From NCBI RefSeq assembly GCF_901709675.1, contig NC_051104.1, forward strand, positions 1,241,001 to 1,305,000: a stretch of 64,000 bases of DNA. Direction: 5' to 3'. The DNA comes from Syngnathus acus. Its lineage: Eukaryota > Chordata > Actinopteri > Syngnathiformes > Syngnathidae. A program made the translations under genes and the position numbers. Positions 1 to 27,294 of the stretch are shown one piece after another (position 1 is the first letter of the stretch; every line of letters starts with the position of its first letter). The notes beneath the pieces are model-generated. The model worked only from the letters and a program-made list of their open reading frames with translations. It was not told the DNA's origin and searched no databases.

Positions 1-1866
1 GGAAGGGGGCGGTGCCACAGCTCTTTGTAGAATGGGAGTAAAACTTATCCCTTCCCAAAAAAAAAAAAAAAAAAAAAATCACAACTTCATTGGAACACCA
101 ATGAATAAATCATGTGACGTGTATGACTTAGTTCATTGTTACAATGTTTACAGGTACATTTTTATGGAGAGCCGTTTGAACGTTTATACCACATCCAAGG
201 TCATTCATTAGTTATGGAATAAATGCTCAGCTGGATCTTCCAAGCATTTTGCTCGGTAGCCAAGAATGCATGTGGAGTTTCCTGAGTGAGTGACATCGGA
301 GCAGTGGTGCTTTCAAGGACGCTGACGTCGGCAGCACTACTACACTCACTGCCCCGGTTTCGGTGCACCATATGTTCGTTAAGCAACAGAGGTCCAGTGA
401 AATGATCCAATGTGCTCAAAAATCAGATTCTTCAGTTCAGCAGAGCTCCAGAAGTTAATTTAGCACGTTGCCAAACAATGGTGTGCAAAGGAGGGAGGTC
501 GGGGGGGCGGTTGGCTGGGCATCTCGTGTGCTTTGCACGCCACTGTGGACGAGATGGCAAACTGCAAGTTTCAAGTCTTGACTGTGAACTTTGAGTTCCT
601 GTTAGTCTACCTTTCCTTCGCATTGTGATTCTATGACGTCACAATTGGTGTCTTAAAAAAAAAAAAAAAAATGGCTGTGTTGGGAACTCCTGTGATTTAT
701 TTTGTTATGGTGTGGCCCGAGATAGTCCGCTCAGCAATCATGCGGCATTCCCTACTAAAACATAAAACAAAAGTTAACAACCTCATCGCTTAGCCTTTCC
801 GTTCGCTAGCTTAATGCTACCACTAAATAGCATCTATGTTGTAGTGCTTTAACTCTCAATGGATTGAGGACAAAAAGTAGCTTGGGAGGGATTCCCGACA
901 TACCCGGTGAGATGAGATGAACAATGTTGTGCAAAAACTCGAATGTGTGCAGATGTGCTAGGTAGCGTGCCGTGTCCTAAACAGTGAGAATATTTACATC
1001 GTAGGATGGAGAATAGGGGTTATCAATTCTGTTAGCAGCGTCACTTTTTTTTTTTTTTTTTTTAATTACAATAAAAAAGTTCATTGAATGAACCTTAAAA
1101 ACTACTCGCTGTGGTTGTATTGGCGTCCGCTAATAGCGAGGAGAAAGACGACATCTTTACGTCAGTAATATTTGTGGTTGGTCGCGTGGGAATAAACTGA
1201 GAGAACAACACTTTTGGAGGAAAAAGAGAGAAAACAATTTGAACACGCGAGTGATGAATAGTGACAAGAAAGCCTTTTATAAAAAATAATCACCCGATTA
1301 AAGTCAGATTTAATGCAGTACAGTGAGAGGCTTGATTAAGGATTATCGCATTTAAAATGTTCAACTTACAAAATGTTGCTTGATCAATTTCAGACAAAAT
1401 CAAATTAAAAAAAAAAAATTTCTCAATTTCATTCTTATTGAACAAATCAAGTTGTTTTTTCTCTTTTGCCTTTTACAATATTTTTATTTTTAACTACAAA
1501 TCTTTCACAGCACGTTTATGAGCCATTACCAGACAAAGAGTTATTTTGAAAACCAACGGGCGGGGCGATGCAACCATTTGGGAGTAAAACTGTTTCATTT
1601 GGTTCCTGGCGCAATACCAGCGGTGGGGTTAAAAGACGTCGCTAGACTGGAGCAGATCCAGGAAGTGGTCCCGCAAAGAACAAGTGGTGTGCTACAAACC
1701 GTCCGTAGTCACCCGCATGGGGAGATCCGAGGCTACTTGCCCGCCGTCACGTCGGCCACCTCTCAAGGAACGAGCGCCGCAAAGGCGTCGCCGAGCTCCA
1801 CTGGACCCTGAAGGGTCCGTCCTCACTCCCCGAAGCACGGCGGCCATGTTGCTAGTGCAGTCGGGG
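1..1866 (-). other. tnik: tnik 3' UTR and downstream DNA
   Basis: No coding exon is visible here. The part next to the tnik stop codon (about 1500-1866) is CpG-richer and is probably 3' UTR on the minus strand. The rest is AT-rich with A- or T-runs near 59-78, 655-671 and 1047-1063. Possible minus-strand polyadenylation signals (TTTATT on the plus strand) occur, for example near 694. Which one is used cannot be read from the sequence. Confidence 0.5.
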
Positions 1867-15076
<13,210 letters not shown>

Positions 15077-15423
15077 GGCGGCGGATGCGGCTGGTTCACT
15101 CAAGATGGAAGGAAGGAAGCGTCCTATAGACTCGTCCTCCTATCTTGCTCCCTCCACGGCCTCCTCCTCCTTTCTCCTCTACCACCTCCTCTCCTTCCTC
15201 CTCCCGCCACGCGGTCAGCCGACGTCAGGAAGAAGAAGAAGCGACGACTACGTGCACGGGCTTCAGGTACTGCTACATGCCTCCACCTGCGCGGACGCGC
15301 GCACGACAGAGTGCATCGCGGCGACGGCGGCGCGCACAGGACAGCGTCACTCGCTGGGCGCGCGGAACCCGGGAGGGGCGTGCGAATCACGCAGACACGC
15401 CTACTGTTGGGATGAACTCACAT

Positions 15424-15540
<117 letters not shown>

Positions 15541-16578
15541 AAAAAACAAAAACAAGAACCAGTGAGTGAGATCCGCTGCAGGTGGGGAGGCCAAACCCGA
15601 ACCGTGTCAACTCAAGTATTCAGATTGTGCCTCTAGCACCACCCAGTGGCGACAGGTGGAAAATTAGGACACTTTCTAAGGACAGAAAATAACTTTCACA
15701 CCTACTTGTGTGAATCTTTTAAAAGTATGTCAGCCTGGAGTTGTTGAAGAAGAACCAAGACCACAAAATGGCAACCAGTGTCAGAGTATTTTGTGTGTGT
15801 GCAAGATTTGTTTATTCGAAGGAGCACGAAGTGACGTCCAGATGCTCGCCACCGCAACACAACGATGTGAGAAGACGGCAACATGCCAAGAGTCTGTGCA
15901 AATAGTGCATTTGGTGGAGGACACGCACACACACGCAACATGCAGGGCAATAGCGACGCTCACTTGCTGGGAACAGAAAAATTAAGAGAAGTGGGGTAGG
16001 ACGAAGAGGAAAAGAGGAAGAGAAAAAGGAGAAGAGAAAGAAGATGAGTAGAAGATGGTGGAGAATGGCGACAAGGAGAAAGACAAAGAGAATAGGAAGG
16101 GTAAAAGAAAGGTGAGGAAAAAAAAGGAAGAGGAGGAACGAGAACATGAGTACAAAGGGGAGGAGATAGAGAAGTAGAGAAAGGAGAAGAAGGTGCGATC
16201 ACTCCATATGACAAACATGCTGAGCACAAACACGAAAGCCACAGAGCCGGAAACATGCTCGTCACAGATTGATGACATCACCCGCGCTTGGATGACATCC
16301 TTGTGGGTGGGGCTAGCAGGGCATTAGCCAGTCAGTGCAGCATGTGGGACGGTTCCCGTGACGAAGGCATCGCGTCGGGGTTAAGGCGACAGCTGGAATG
16401 TTTTCCCAGAGGACCGACGACTTCCTGTGGGCCGGCTTAACAGTCGGTGCACGTTTGGCACTTTGGGAACATGCGAGGAGGCCGAGGAGACGCTAGTGTC
16501 TTCTGCTGTTGTCAGTCTAGTTCATGAGGATCCATGGGGGGGTGAGGTGATGTTCCTGCAAGTCCCACCAAAAAGGCC
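15541..16578 (-). other. tnik-pld1 spacer and pld1 3' UTR
   Basis: No coding exon is supported. A purine-rich GAAGA tract on the plus strand spans about 15980-16190. The stretch next to the pld1 stop, about 16300-16578, is probably its 3' UTR on the minus strand. Confidence 0.5.
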
Positions 16579-17837
16579 TCAGGTCCAAACCTCCATGGGC
16601 ATCATGGCCTCCTTGGAGCCAATGGGAGGTAGGAGGTTCTGCTCGGAGAGGAACTGCAGAGGAAACTGCACCACAAAGCCCCGGATCTTCTTGAGCTCCT
16701 CCTGAGCTCGGGCTGTGTCCTCCTGGTCCAGCCCCGGCTTGCTCAGGTAGTTCTCAAGCTCCTGGAGGTTGCGCACGTCGCTGGACGGGAGACAGCGGAA
16801 CACCTGCTCAGGCAACACAACAACCGACATGTCATCATCTTAGAAAATTCCCCAATTTCGAAAATATTTTGTACCTTCTGGTAGATGGTCGCATTTCGAG
16901 CACATATGCTCATCCAGACCTCCTTGTAGAAATGATCGCTGATTGGGTCCGACACATCGATGCTGGTGTCGGTGTGCGCGCCCAATATCGTTCTGACAGA
17001 CAGACCGACAGAAGGGATGACATCATCAGAAGGCAGATCACATGGTCAAAAGTTCCATTCCTTTTCTATAACATTGGGCTCATAGGGGGGAAACATAAGG
17101 AGCTCTGTCCCAAAACTTATGGAACAGGAAATAACAATGTCTGCCGCATCCATCATACTTGAAGCACTCGATGCGAAGCTGCAGCGCGAAGCATCCTGCC
17201 TGATACTCCATCCCGTCCATGACCGAAGGCACCATCTCCGAGTCCTCCACGATGACGGCCACCTCGCTGTCCCGCTTTCCCAGCATGCTGCGGTCGTTGA
17301 TGTTAGCCGAGCCTGCGGGTCGTGCGTTGGTTAGCCGAGTCAGCGCTGGCGGCAGCGGCGTGTCTGCGAGCTTACCGATGATGACGGTGTTGTCGTCGGC
17401 GATGAGCATCTTGCTGTGCACGTAGATGAGCTCTGTCACCTGCTTGCCCTCCAGCTCGGCGTGCGTCCTCAAGCCGGCAATGGAGATATAGTTCATCCAC
17501 TGGTCATCCACTGCAGCATCACAACAACAATGTCCCAATCAAAATTCAGATTTTAAAATTATATATGTATATATATTTTTTATTTTTTTCCAGACAAAAG
17601 AGAATGAAAATTGTATTGTTAAACCAAAATATAAAAACAGCCAGTAGCTTAAGGCTAACATACAAAGCAAAACACCATAGTCAAGCTAAGGGAATTAGCA
17701 TTTAGCACATCAAACTTCCTGTCAGGTGACTTACTTTCTCTTTTGAGCTGTGAGATGATGGAGTGCTCGCCTCTGTTCATGGTCCTGCATAGGACAGAAC
17801 ATGAGCAAAGAGAGGACCTGAAAGGAATCACACACAC

Positions 17838-17880
<43 letters not shown>

Positions 17881-20800
17881 CACATGCACACACACGCAGA
17901 CACACACACACACACACACTCACCTACCTGTAGTTAAAGTGCATTATGGCCTGGATGGCACTTCCTCCCCCGGTGCTGATGTCTCCTTCAAAGCCTGGCA
18001 GCAGAGGCGTGACTACATACACGCGGTACTTTTGCCCTTCCCTGAAAGACGAAAACAAATCAGCTTCTTAATACACGAAATATTACATCAAAGCTACAAA
18101 AAGGTAACAAACACATATGCAGCGACAAGATGAAAATCACGCATAACCTGTGCGCTTTGATGATTCGCTCGGCGATGGCGTCGCCGATCTTGTTGAAGAC
18201 ATGTCTGTTGTCTGCGCAGCTGATGAAGAACTGATTCTGGAAGGAAACCCGCAAAACACACACCATTGTAAAATAATATCTGTGTTGCCACTGGCAATGG
18301 TGACAACTTTACAATGCCTAAACTTAGGCTTGAAACATTTATTTGAGGGAAAGAACGTTCTACCTCGATGTAGATGAAATGCTGGCTGTTCTCGATGACC
18401 TTCACGTACGCGTTGTGGATGGACTCTTCGTGGTACTTGATGCCCGCTGACCAGTCAGACGCCGAGCGTAGGATCTGGACAGGCAGGAAGTCAATCAATC
18501 GAATATCAAAATGCTTGTGAAGTAGTTTCTTAAGAAAGGAAGACAAAATGGCGGCCAACCTGAACTTTGGTGTTGATACATCCAGGGACTTGGTAGCGCT
18601 GATATCCGGTGGTGGTGTGCGACTTGGGCAGGAGGTACGGGAAGGATAGCATACGATATTTGGGCTTGACGATCTGACGAGAAACACTCCACGTCAAACC
18701 ATAAGGCCGAGCAATTCATCGATTTTCAGCGAGAATTTTTCAAGCCGGCCGGACCTTGGTGAAGTTCCATCGCTGTATGAAGTGTCTGGCCACGTCGCGT
18801 GCCGCCTTGCCGTGAACCACTGACGAGATGTCGTGCCAGGGCATCCTGGGAGTCACGTGACGGTCGATGAAATCTAGAAGACCAAAACAAAAAATAATGG
18901 GTGGACAGATTGCGCAAACTGTCTGAGGGGAACCCCAGAAAAAGCAACATTTAATTAAAGCAGTGTCACAAAAAAGCTAACATGCTAAAAAAATACTATA
19001 CAAATGGTCCGGTTTACCGTCAAAGGGTTTGTCCAGTTCGATCCAGTCCTTGTGCACAAAGTTGCAGTAATCTTTGCCATGCCAGAAGCGCGTGTCTCCG
19101 CACAGCTCGTCCTGGGCCGACTGCAGGTTCGGCGGCGCCTCGCTCCCTGAAACGCGGCAAAGACGTCCAAGCGTGCATGAGCAAGTGTTTGGATATGTGA
19201 GAGGATTTTTTTTAACTAACATTTTATTGTGTGTGTTTTATTGGCATACGGCACCTAGTACTGTCAAGTCTGGGTCAATTTCATCGTCGCTGTCGGCGTG
19301 GGCCAGTCCATGTTTCTGCAGGTGGCGCTTGAAGCTCATCCTGGCCCGCTTCATTCTGCTCTGACCTTTGATCTTGGGCTGCACCACCACGTCATCGGCC
19401 GAGAAGGCGGCGTTCCCGTAGCCGCCGCCGCTGCCGTTAGCTTGGGCGGCTAAGTTAGCGGACGACGCCTCGGCCTAAGACAATGACAAAATATTGAATG
19501 TGACAATTCTGCAAAATGGACGGGGCAGCAATGTGAGGCCACCTGCTCCGTTTGCGAGAAGGTGACGCTCCCCACGTCGGTGAGTCGGTGTTCTCGGTCG
19601 TCCCAGCGACCATACGCCAGGTCGATCCCGCCCACGAAGGCCACCGATTGGTCGATGACCACGATCTTCTCGTGATGAGCCCACAGGTAGACGGCGGACG
19701 AAACGTGAGCGGGGTGACGCATCACCTGGGCGACAACCGGGGTCACGAGAGACACAAAACAAAAAAACGCACACACGCTCACCTTGATGCTGGGGTGAAG
19801 GTGGCGTAGCGTTTGCTTGCTGTATCCCGAGTTGATCCCCAGCGCCAGCTCCACTTCCTTGTAGAGCATGACGTAGATGTGCACACCTTGTTGCTGTTGG
19901 CAAAGCGTCACCGCCGAGGTCACGATTGGAATTCCCGCCACCAGACCCCGCCTGCCACCACACTCACCGCTTTACGTCGCAGCAGGTGGTCCAAACGCCA
20001 GCGGTTGCCCTCCACGATGGGCCTCTTCAAGAAGATCTCTGGACTCAACCTGACATCACACACACACACACACACACGGAATGAGGAGTTGGGTGTATGT
20101 GTCGTAGTCTCAGATGGTAACTGATCTCCTCAAACACAAATGTTCCGCGAGATGTGACCACCAAGTGAACTCAGTGGACTCCACACGCACGCACGCATGC
20201 ACGCACGCACGCACGCATGCACGCACGCACGCATGCACGCATACGCACGCGCACACACACACAAACACACACACTCTAGAACTCACCACCAGTCTGTGAT
20301 GAAGATTTCTTCTTTGGCCTCCTCGAGAGCATTGGCCACATCTTCCATGTATGATTTCCCATTCACGTACCTGGATGGAAAGAAACACACAAAAATGCAC
20401 AGTATAACTCGACAAAATCACTTTTCAAACTTTCTCATTTTTCAAAATGCACACACACCTGTACACACACACACACACAAGCACACACACTTATGCATCT
20501 CACAGATGGTATAGTGTTGCCCAGCAGGGGGACAGGTGACAGACAACAGAGGCTCACTTTCCCCCCACTTTGTGTCGTGTTACGTTAGTGAAAACACACA
20601 CACACACACACACTCATAAACGCACACACACCCGTTTAATTTTCCAGATGGAAGCGCTGGCTCCTTTCGACGCGTTTCGCAACAAAGGTGAAATAGAAGT
20701 GAAGTGAATGACAAGGCGGTTGCCGTGGTTACCATTTGGCAGGGATGTTCTCCTCCTGCCTAGCGAAGGAGCCGAAGCGATGGTCAGTGAGGAAGGCGGC

Positions 20801-23800
20801 GCCGTGCTTCCGCACGAAGCCCTCGATGGACTGCCCCCACCAACGGGCGTGTCGGTAGCTGCTGCACTTGAGCACGAGGGACCTGGACAAACACGTGTGG
20901 TTGGTCGCCTTCACGTTGGACTTGGTCGTGTTACGTTCAGCACGCTAGCTGACTCGTACATAGACCTTCAAGTTAACCTTATCAAAGCTAAGGAATGAAT
21001 GCTTTAGCATTTTTTCCTGATGGGTGTGGCGGTGTTGACCTGGACAGACTGTCGACGCGCACGCCGTGCTGCGTGTCCGTGTCCTTGGAGTCCATCTTGA
21101 CGTCGAACTCCTTGTCGAACAACATCACGAAGGAAATGGCGCCCGAGTCGGGTTTCATGTACAGCAGGAATGAGTCCTTCACCACGAGCCACCTACATAT
21201 GAACAAAGAAAATGACATTCAAAAAGTACATAGATGCTAACTGTTAGCATTGGGGATTTGTGATTTAGCGTGCGTGCTGACCGTTTGGACCAGCGGTAAC
21301 ACATCTTGCTCTGACCACAGCAGTTGAGTCCGGGGATTCGATGGCCGCCGGACCGCTTCAGAACCATTCCTTCTCTACGAGCACACACACACAACAATTG
21401 AGCGAATTAGAAATTGTGTGTTAACTACAAAATGTCAAGATTGGCCGATCCAAATCACTTACAAGCCTTTCGGACCCAAATCGTGGATGAATGACAGCTG
21501 GCTGACCTCAATGAACTCCACCTGACAACAACAACAAAAACAAAAACCGAGCGGAGCGGAGCATAAGTAACCACAAGTTCTATGTCAACACAAAGTTCTC
21601 CCGAAACGGCAGCTGCTTACCATGCCGTGATAGTTGCGATACGTCGGCATCATGAGGAGCTTGTTGAGGTAATCTTCCAGTTGTTTCTGGAGACAAAACG
21701 CAGCAGAGGAACATCAACGTTAGCTAACGTCAACTGGGAGCAAGCCCCCCCCCCCCCTTATTGACGGACCTTGCGGCTTGACACTTGCTCCTCCCTGACA
21801 AGCTCATCTCCTCCTCCTCGGGGCAGATTGGGGATGTCCCTAACCTCCCCTGAGGCTGTTCGCCTCCTGATGGTGTGACTGGAAAAAAAAAAAAAACATC
21901 AGTTATGTGCAAGTCTATGTCTATACAGATCAGATACATGGGGTGTGAAACATTTTCTGATCCAAATGATTTTTGTCACTACATTCCTGTCGCTACGTAC
22001 TGGCGCGTGGGCAGCGGCAGGTTGAGGACAGCCTTGTACGTCTTCAAGTCTCTGTGAAGATCCTGGAAGTGCTTCTCCTTCTTCTTCACCAACCACTTGA
22101 ACTCGCCGTGTATCATCTCAATCTTGTAGACCGCCGGCATGGACTGAAACATCACGCATTGCGCACCAAGGACACGTTAACAGATTAAAGTTGGGGGCTT
22201 GCGTTAGATGACTGCTTGGACTTGGTTGGCACCTTGCTGACACTTCTCTGCTGGCTGACGTTGAAGCGGTCCTGGGCTGAGGTGAAGCGTTCCACCTCCA
22301 GGATCTTGGCGGTGATGGGATAGGGCAGGAAGGCCGACTTGCAGTCCTTGAAGCCCACTGTGTTGTACACCGCCAGGAAGGGCAGCCCCTCCCCTGTAAT
22401 GATATCAAACTCAAAGTAGCACTGGGCTGTACAGGACTGTCTCAGAAAATTGGAATATTGTGATAAAGTTCTTTATTTCCTGTAATGCAATTAAAAAAAC
22501 AAAAATGTCATACATTCTGGATTCATTGCATATCAACTGAAATATTGCAAGACATTTGTTATTTTAATATTGGTGATTATGGCATACAGCTTAAGAAAAC
22601 TCAAATATCCTATCTCAAAATGTTAGAATATCATGAAAAAGTATACTAGTAGGGTATTCAACTAATCACTTGAATTGTCTAATTAACTCGAAACACCTGC
22701 AAGGGTTTCCTGAGCCTTGAAAAACACTCAGCTTGGTTCAGTAAACTAAATCACAAGTATGGGGAAGACTGCTGATCTAACTGCTGTCCAGAGGACCATC
22801 ATTGACACCCTCAATCAGGAGGGTAAGACACAAAAGGAAAGTTCTTAAAGAGCAAGCTGTTCACAGAGTGCAGTTTCAAAGCACATCCACAAAAAGTCTG
22901 TTGGAAGGGGGAAATGTGGCAGGAAACGCTGCACAACCAAGAGAGATGACCGCACCCTTAACAGCATTGTGAAGAAGAGTCGCTTCCAGAAACTGGGGGA
23001 GCTTCAAAGACAGGAGACTGAAGCTGGAGTCCAAGTATCAAAAGCCACTGTTCACAGACGTGTCCGGGAAATGGGCTACAATAGCCGTTTTCCCATGGTC
23101 AAGGCACTTGTACTGACCATGGCATTACTGTCCTCAATTGGTCTGCCAATTCCCCTGACCTGAACCCCATCGAGAATTTGTGGGGTATTGCGAAGAAGAA
23201 ACTGAAAGACACCAGAGCCAACAATGCAAATGAGCTAAAGGCTGCTATTGAAGCATCCTGGGCATCCATAACACCTCAGCAATGCCACAGGCTGATTGCC
23301 TCCATGCCACGCCACATTGATGCAGTAACCCGTGCAAAAGGATTCCCAACCAAGTAGTGAGTGCATTAATGGACATTTTCAAATGTTTGATTTTGTTTTG
23401 CTGTTATGAATGGTTATTTTTACTTGGTCTGAGGAAATATTCTAATATTTTGAGATAGGATATTTGAGTTTTCTTAAGCTGTATGCCATAATCAGCAATA
23501 TTAAAATAATAAAAGGCTTGCAATATTTCAGTTGATTTGTAATCAATCCAGAATGTATAACATTTTTGTTTTTTTAATTGCATTACAGAAAATAAAGAAC
23601 TTTATCACAATATTCTAATTTTCTGAGACAGCCTTGTATATCTGACGCAATTGGTCTACGAGAAGTTGGACCCACCTGGCTGTCCGGGCTCATTGGTGGA
23701 GAATCCGCCGGTGCTGCTGCTGTCGCCCGTGTCGAGCTCGCGGGCGTCCAGCGTCTCCATGATGCCGCTCATGTCGCTGGCGACCAGTTGCAGCGTGCTG

Positions 23801-23826
23801 GAGGTCGGCTGGGTTTGACCCAACAT
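16579..23826 (-). CDS. pld1: Phospholipase D1
   Basis: Hydrolyses phosphatidylcholine to phosphatidic acid and choline at Golgi, endosomal and plasma membranes. It is activated by ARF, Rho, PKC and PIP2. The 25 coding exons run from 23676-23826 (start [14 protein letters not shown]) to 16579-16803 and close in frame at 1040 aa (human 1074). The order is a PX domain (exons 22233-22393 to 21463-21521), a PH domain (21282-21374 to 20733-20882), first HKD motif [11 protein letters not shown] in 19543-19725 and second HKD motif [11 protein letters not shown] in 17376-17510, continued by [16 protein letters not shown] in 17159-17312. The C-terminal end PMEVWT is the invariant PLD tail. The last exon resembles human PLD1 (EELKKIRGF) more than PLD2, and tnik next door supports PLD1. 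The loop insert after HKD1 (exon 19255-19474) is shorter than in human. The a or b paralogue cannot be told. Confidence 0.95.
17830..17924. repeat. (CA)n microsatellite in pld1 intron
   Basis: CA repeat with CTACACATG and CGCAGA interruptions, right beside the donor of pld1 exon 17928-18041. Confidence 0.9.
20184..20276. repeat. (ACGC)n/(CA)n microsatellite in pld1 intron
   Basis: ACGCACGCATGC-type repeat running into CA repeat, within 15 bp of the donor of pld1 exon 20287-20370. Confidence 0.9.
22430..23638 (+). mobile_element. Decayed Tc1/mariner transposon in pld1 intron
   Basis: The element (22432-23636) has terminal inverted repeats of about 200 bp. The left end begins CAGGACTGTCTCAGAAAATT and the right end is its reverse complement. 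TA dinucleotides flank it at 22430-22431 and 23637-23638, as expected of Tc1/mariner target duplication. Transposase remnants are on the plus strand. An N-terminal piece begins at 22759 ([11 protein letters not shown]), with helix-turn-helix type sequence to about 23100. A C-terminal piece ([12 protein letters not shown], then [19 protein letters not shown] and stop near 23357) follows directly. Much of the catalytic middle is deleted and frames are broken, so it is inactive. It lies in the first coding intron of pld1 on the opposite strand. Confidence 0.93.
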
Positions 23827-24660
23827 GGCTAAGGCTTAGCTGGGAGCCCGAGGCTCACCTGGAGAGACAGGTATGGATGGTGAGGAAATACTTGGACAAT
23901 CGCAATTCATTGCATTGCAGATTTTTTTTATGATTCACTACAAAGGTCAACTTTGCTAGCTAGCCGTCATCGTACACCACAGCGGCTAATGCTATAGCCA
24001 CAAATCAGTACTTTCTTTTACTCCCACTTAAAGATTTATGACACTTTTAACAATACAGCTCAAATGGTTGACTTGAGTGAAGTTTGTTCGGAAAACTCAC
24101 TCCATTCCTTTCCCAAATATGGTCAGCAAACATTTGCTTTCAAGGATAATATACGATCCAGACAGCGTTGACAGCAGTTTAGCACTCATGTTAATTGGGA
24201 ACACACACACGCGCGCACACGCACACATAGCGACAGAGCTGAGGCTGCTACAGAACGCATCATCATCATCATCACCATCACCATCATTGCGCTATCACAC
24301 ACACACGCGCACACGCACACACGCGCGCGCACACACGCACACGCACACACGCACACGCACACATATATATACTGGCATTCACTGACCTGAAGAAAGACCA
24401 TCCTCATCCTCACCTTGTGTACTCCCTCTTCACTCTTTAACGCAGCAAGCCCACGCACACATACGTATACACACACACACACGGATATGCACACAGCATG
24501 CAGACAGACAGACGGCGTGTGAGGTGGTCAAGCAGAGTAGTGCGATGTGCAGAGGAGAGAAACCTGACTGGGCAGGGAAGAGACGCCATTGGCCCGTCAG
24601 GCTGTCCGAGTGTGCTGGACAGCCAATGAGAGGCCAGCAGGGTTGGAATGTGGTCAATCT

Positions 24661-24663
<3 letters not shown>

Positions 24664-24715
<52 letters not shown>

Positions 24716-24793
24716 CGTGTGTGCGTGTGTGCGTGTGTGCGCGTGTGCGCGTGTGCGCGCGTGCGCGCGTGTGCGCGTGCGCGCGTGCGTGTA
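24664..24793. repeat. (GT)n and (GC/GT) microsatellite
   Basis: A pure GT run of about 48 bp is followed by about 80 bp of alternating GTGC/GCGC purine-pyrimidine sequence. Such alternating sequence can adopt Z-DNA. Confidence 0.93.
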
Positions 24794-26620
24794 TCTGTGC
24801 TGAGCAGGAATGATGGCCAACTTTTTCTTCACATAGCACTAAAACTATTTCGCACATAGGTGTCATGCGCAAGTTCACACGATTACTTTCAGATGGACAA
24901 ATAGGACGACCCAGAAGCAGAGTGGCCTGGCCACTGACTCATTGTTGACATTGCACATGATGAGCAGAATCGAAATCCCATATGTATCAAGTTTCGCATT
25001 GAAATGTCTTTGTGATGAAATGCATATATAAATATATATTAAAAAGCTAATATTGGCTGATAAAATCGGTTGATTAATTTTAATTATTAATCGTCAAAGC
25101 CCTAATACGTATTCAGATGACTCTTTTTAGCAAAACTAAGAAGGTGCCAAGCATAATATTTGATTACGTCTAAAGATCAATAAAGCTTGGTTGAAGTTTA
25201 AAACCAGATACGATTCATTGGATACAATCGACAACACAATAGGTAGGCTTTCGATTTACTTTGTGAGCAACTCGTACGCAATAAAAGCTGTGACGTCAAC
25301 TCAAGAATGCGACAATCGATTATGTCCGCAGATCAATAAAAACATTGTTTACCGACGCTGTGATCTTTCTTTATCTCCTAATCATGTCAGGTCAACCACA
25401 AAGAGATAAGTGAATCAATCAATCATGGGGAAAAAAGTGTTCTCATCTGACTTTGCCTTTGGGCACAGCAACAGACTCATATTGGCTGACCGATTAATCG
25501 AGTTTAAACCGCAAGATTGTCATTTATTGACATAATGTGAAATGATTTCCGACGACTTCCTCCAAATATTGTCCATGAAACACAAATGGAAGTTTTGTGC
25601 GTGCACACAACACACGTGTTGATGTCGAGGTGAAAGGTCAGCTTGTCGCAGCTTGTCCTCATCATGAGGTGAGGCTAATCTGACGGCAAAAAAATGCCAG
25701 CAAAACAAACCGGCCGCACAAGCACCACATTGACAAGCGCTAAGTGAAACATATGTCAGGAATTCAGCAGCGAGCGCATCACCCGAAAAGAGCAAAACAT
25801 GGCCGCCCTACCGATTATCTTGATTTTGTATTTTGATTGTATTCTCGCTCAAGGGTTGGAAAGTTGACAAGAGTGCGAGATGCTATATGGCCCAGCATCA
25901 CTGTGGCAAGAGTCACGACCGGAATTTCACGCTCAACACGTTTGAAAAGTTACAGTCAGGTTGATTGTTCTTTTGTAGCATCTGCTTCTGACTTGTTTCA
26001 GTGAGCTCTCACACAGATGGAACTTTGTTAACAACAACAACATGGCGGAGCAACGCCAACATAAATTGCCGCCATTAAAGATTCACAAGCTACTCTCTGT
26101 CCATTACATAGACGGCTGATGATTATTGATAAAAGGCTGCGCCTCTCACGTGCTCACCTTGAGCACTAAGTGCACAGTAGGATGGCCACTTAAAACACAC
26201 ACGTGCACACCCACAAAGTCAATCTTGCAGTCACACACAAACACACACACAGACACATGATGTAGCTGTACATAACAAAAGCAGCACCAAACCCAGTCTG
26301 ACACTCAGTCAATGTTCATTCAAGAGAACAAGCTGTAGTGGAAGAGCAGGTCTTACACACACACACACGCACACAAACACACACACACACACCTTCTTTC
26401 TTCACACTTCCTGTAGGCAGCCTTTCAACACGAACCAACCAAGAGGAGCTTGTCAAAATACCGACGGCATCATTTTAAGAATGTAAATGCCCTCGAGACA
26501 GTCTGGAAGAAGGGATTATAAAAGTAGAGTAATGGCGCTACCGTTGTATTTGTTACGCGGCAACTACAACTCCCACGGTGCACCTGTAGAGCATCTTCAC
26601 TTGTGTTTATTTCAGACATA

Positions 26621-27294
26621 CCGTGTTTTCCCATGCATAATGCGCAAAATTTAACTAATTTATTGTCCTAAAATCTGGGGTGCGCATTATGCATGGGTAC
26701 AACCATTTTTGAAGAAAATCTCCCTCGAAATAAAACTTGAAATCACACCTTTCTTCTTGTTTGTTGTCAATCGGTGTTTTTTAATCTCCATTGCAAACCG
26801 GATATCATACGGAGGTCGCCATTACAGATGCGCAGAACGGACGCGCAAGACACGTCAGCTATATAAAGAGCGAGAGTTTAGTTCTCTACCTAAATGCGTA
26901 TTACAGGTAATATTTTATTTCACAACACTTTGCCTTGTTCCTTTCTTCTCTGCTGTTCACTTCAAACACGCCCCATACGAACACAATGCTCTCGTATCAG
27001 ACGCTTGCTCAATCACCTGCTCGTTTGCTGTCACAATGTACCCTACACAAATCCGAAACATTTCTTCGCTATCGAGTTTGCTACCGCATGCGCAGTGATA
27101 CTGACCGGCAGAATAACATCCGGTTGTTCCCAAAGATGATCTTTTTTCTGAAATAATTTTACGTTTACGGACTTAAGTAAGAGTCAAAATTTGGGTGCGT
27201 ATTATACATGGGTACAGGCTTTTTTCCAGCATCGACATTCCATTTTTAGGGTGCGTATTATGCACGGGTGCGCATTATGCATGGAAAAACACGG
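26621..27294. mobile_element. MITE with TA target site (CCGTGTTTTCC family)
   Basis: The ends are inverted: CCGTGTTTTCCCATGCATAA on the left and its near reverse complement at 27275-27294. TA flanks are at 26619-26620 and 27295-27296. Subterminal ATGCATGGGTAC and GTGCG(C/T)ATTAT motifs repeat in both arms. There is no transposase. At about 674 bp it fits a non-autonomous Tc1/mariner-like element. Confidence 0.85.

Noticed and set aside
22969-23163. A 64-codon frame as a host gene
   Set aside because: It is a transposase fragment inside the Tc1 element.
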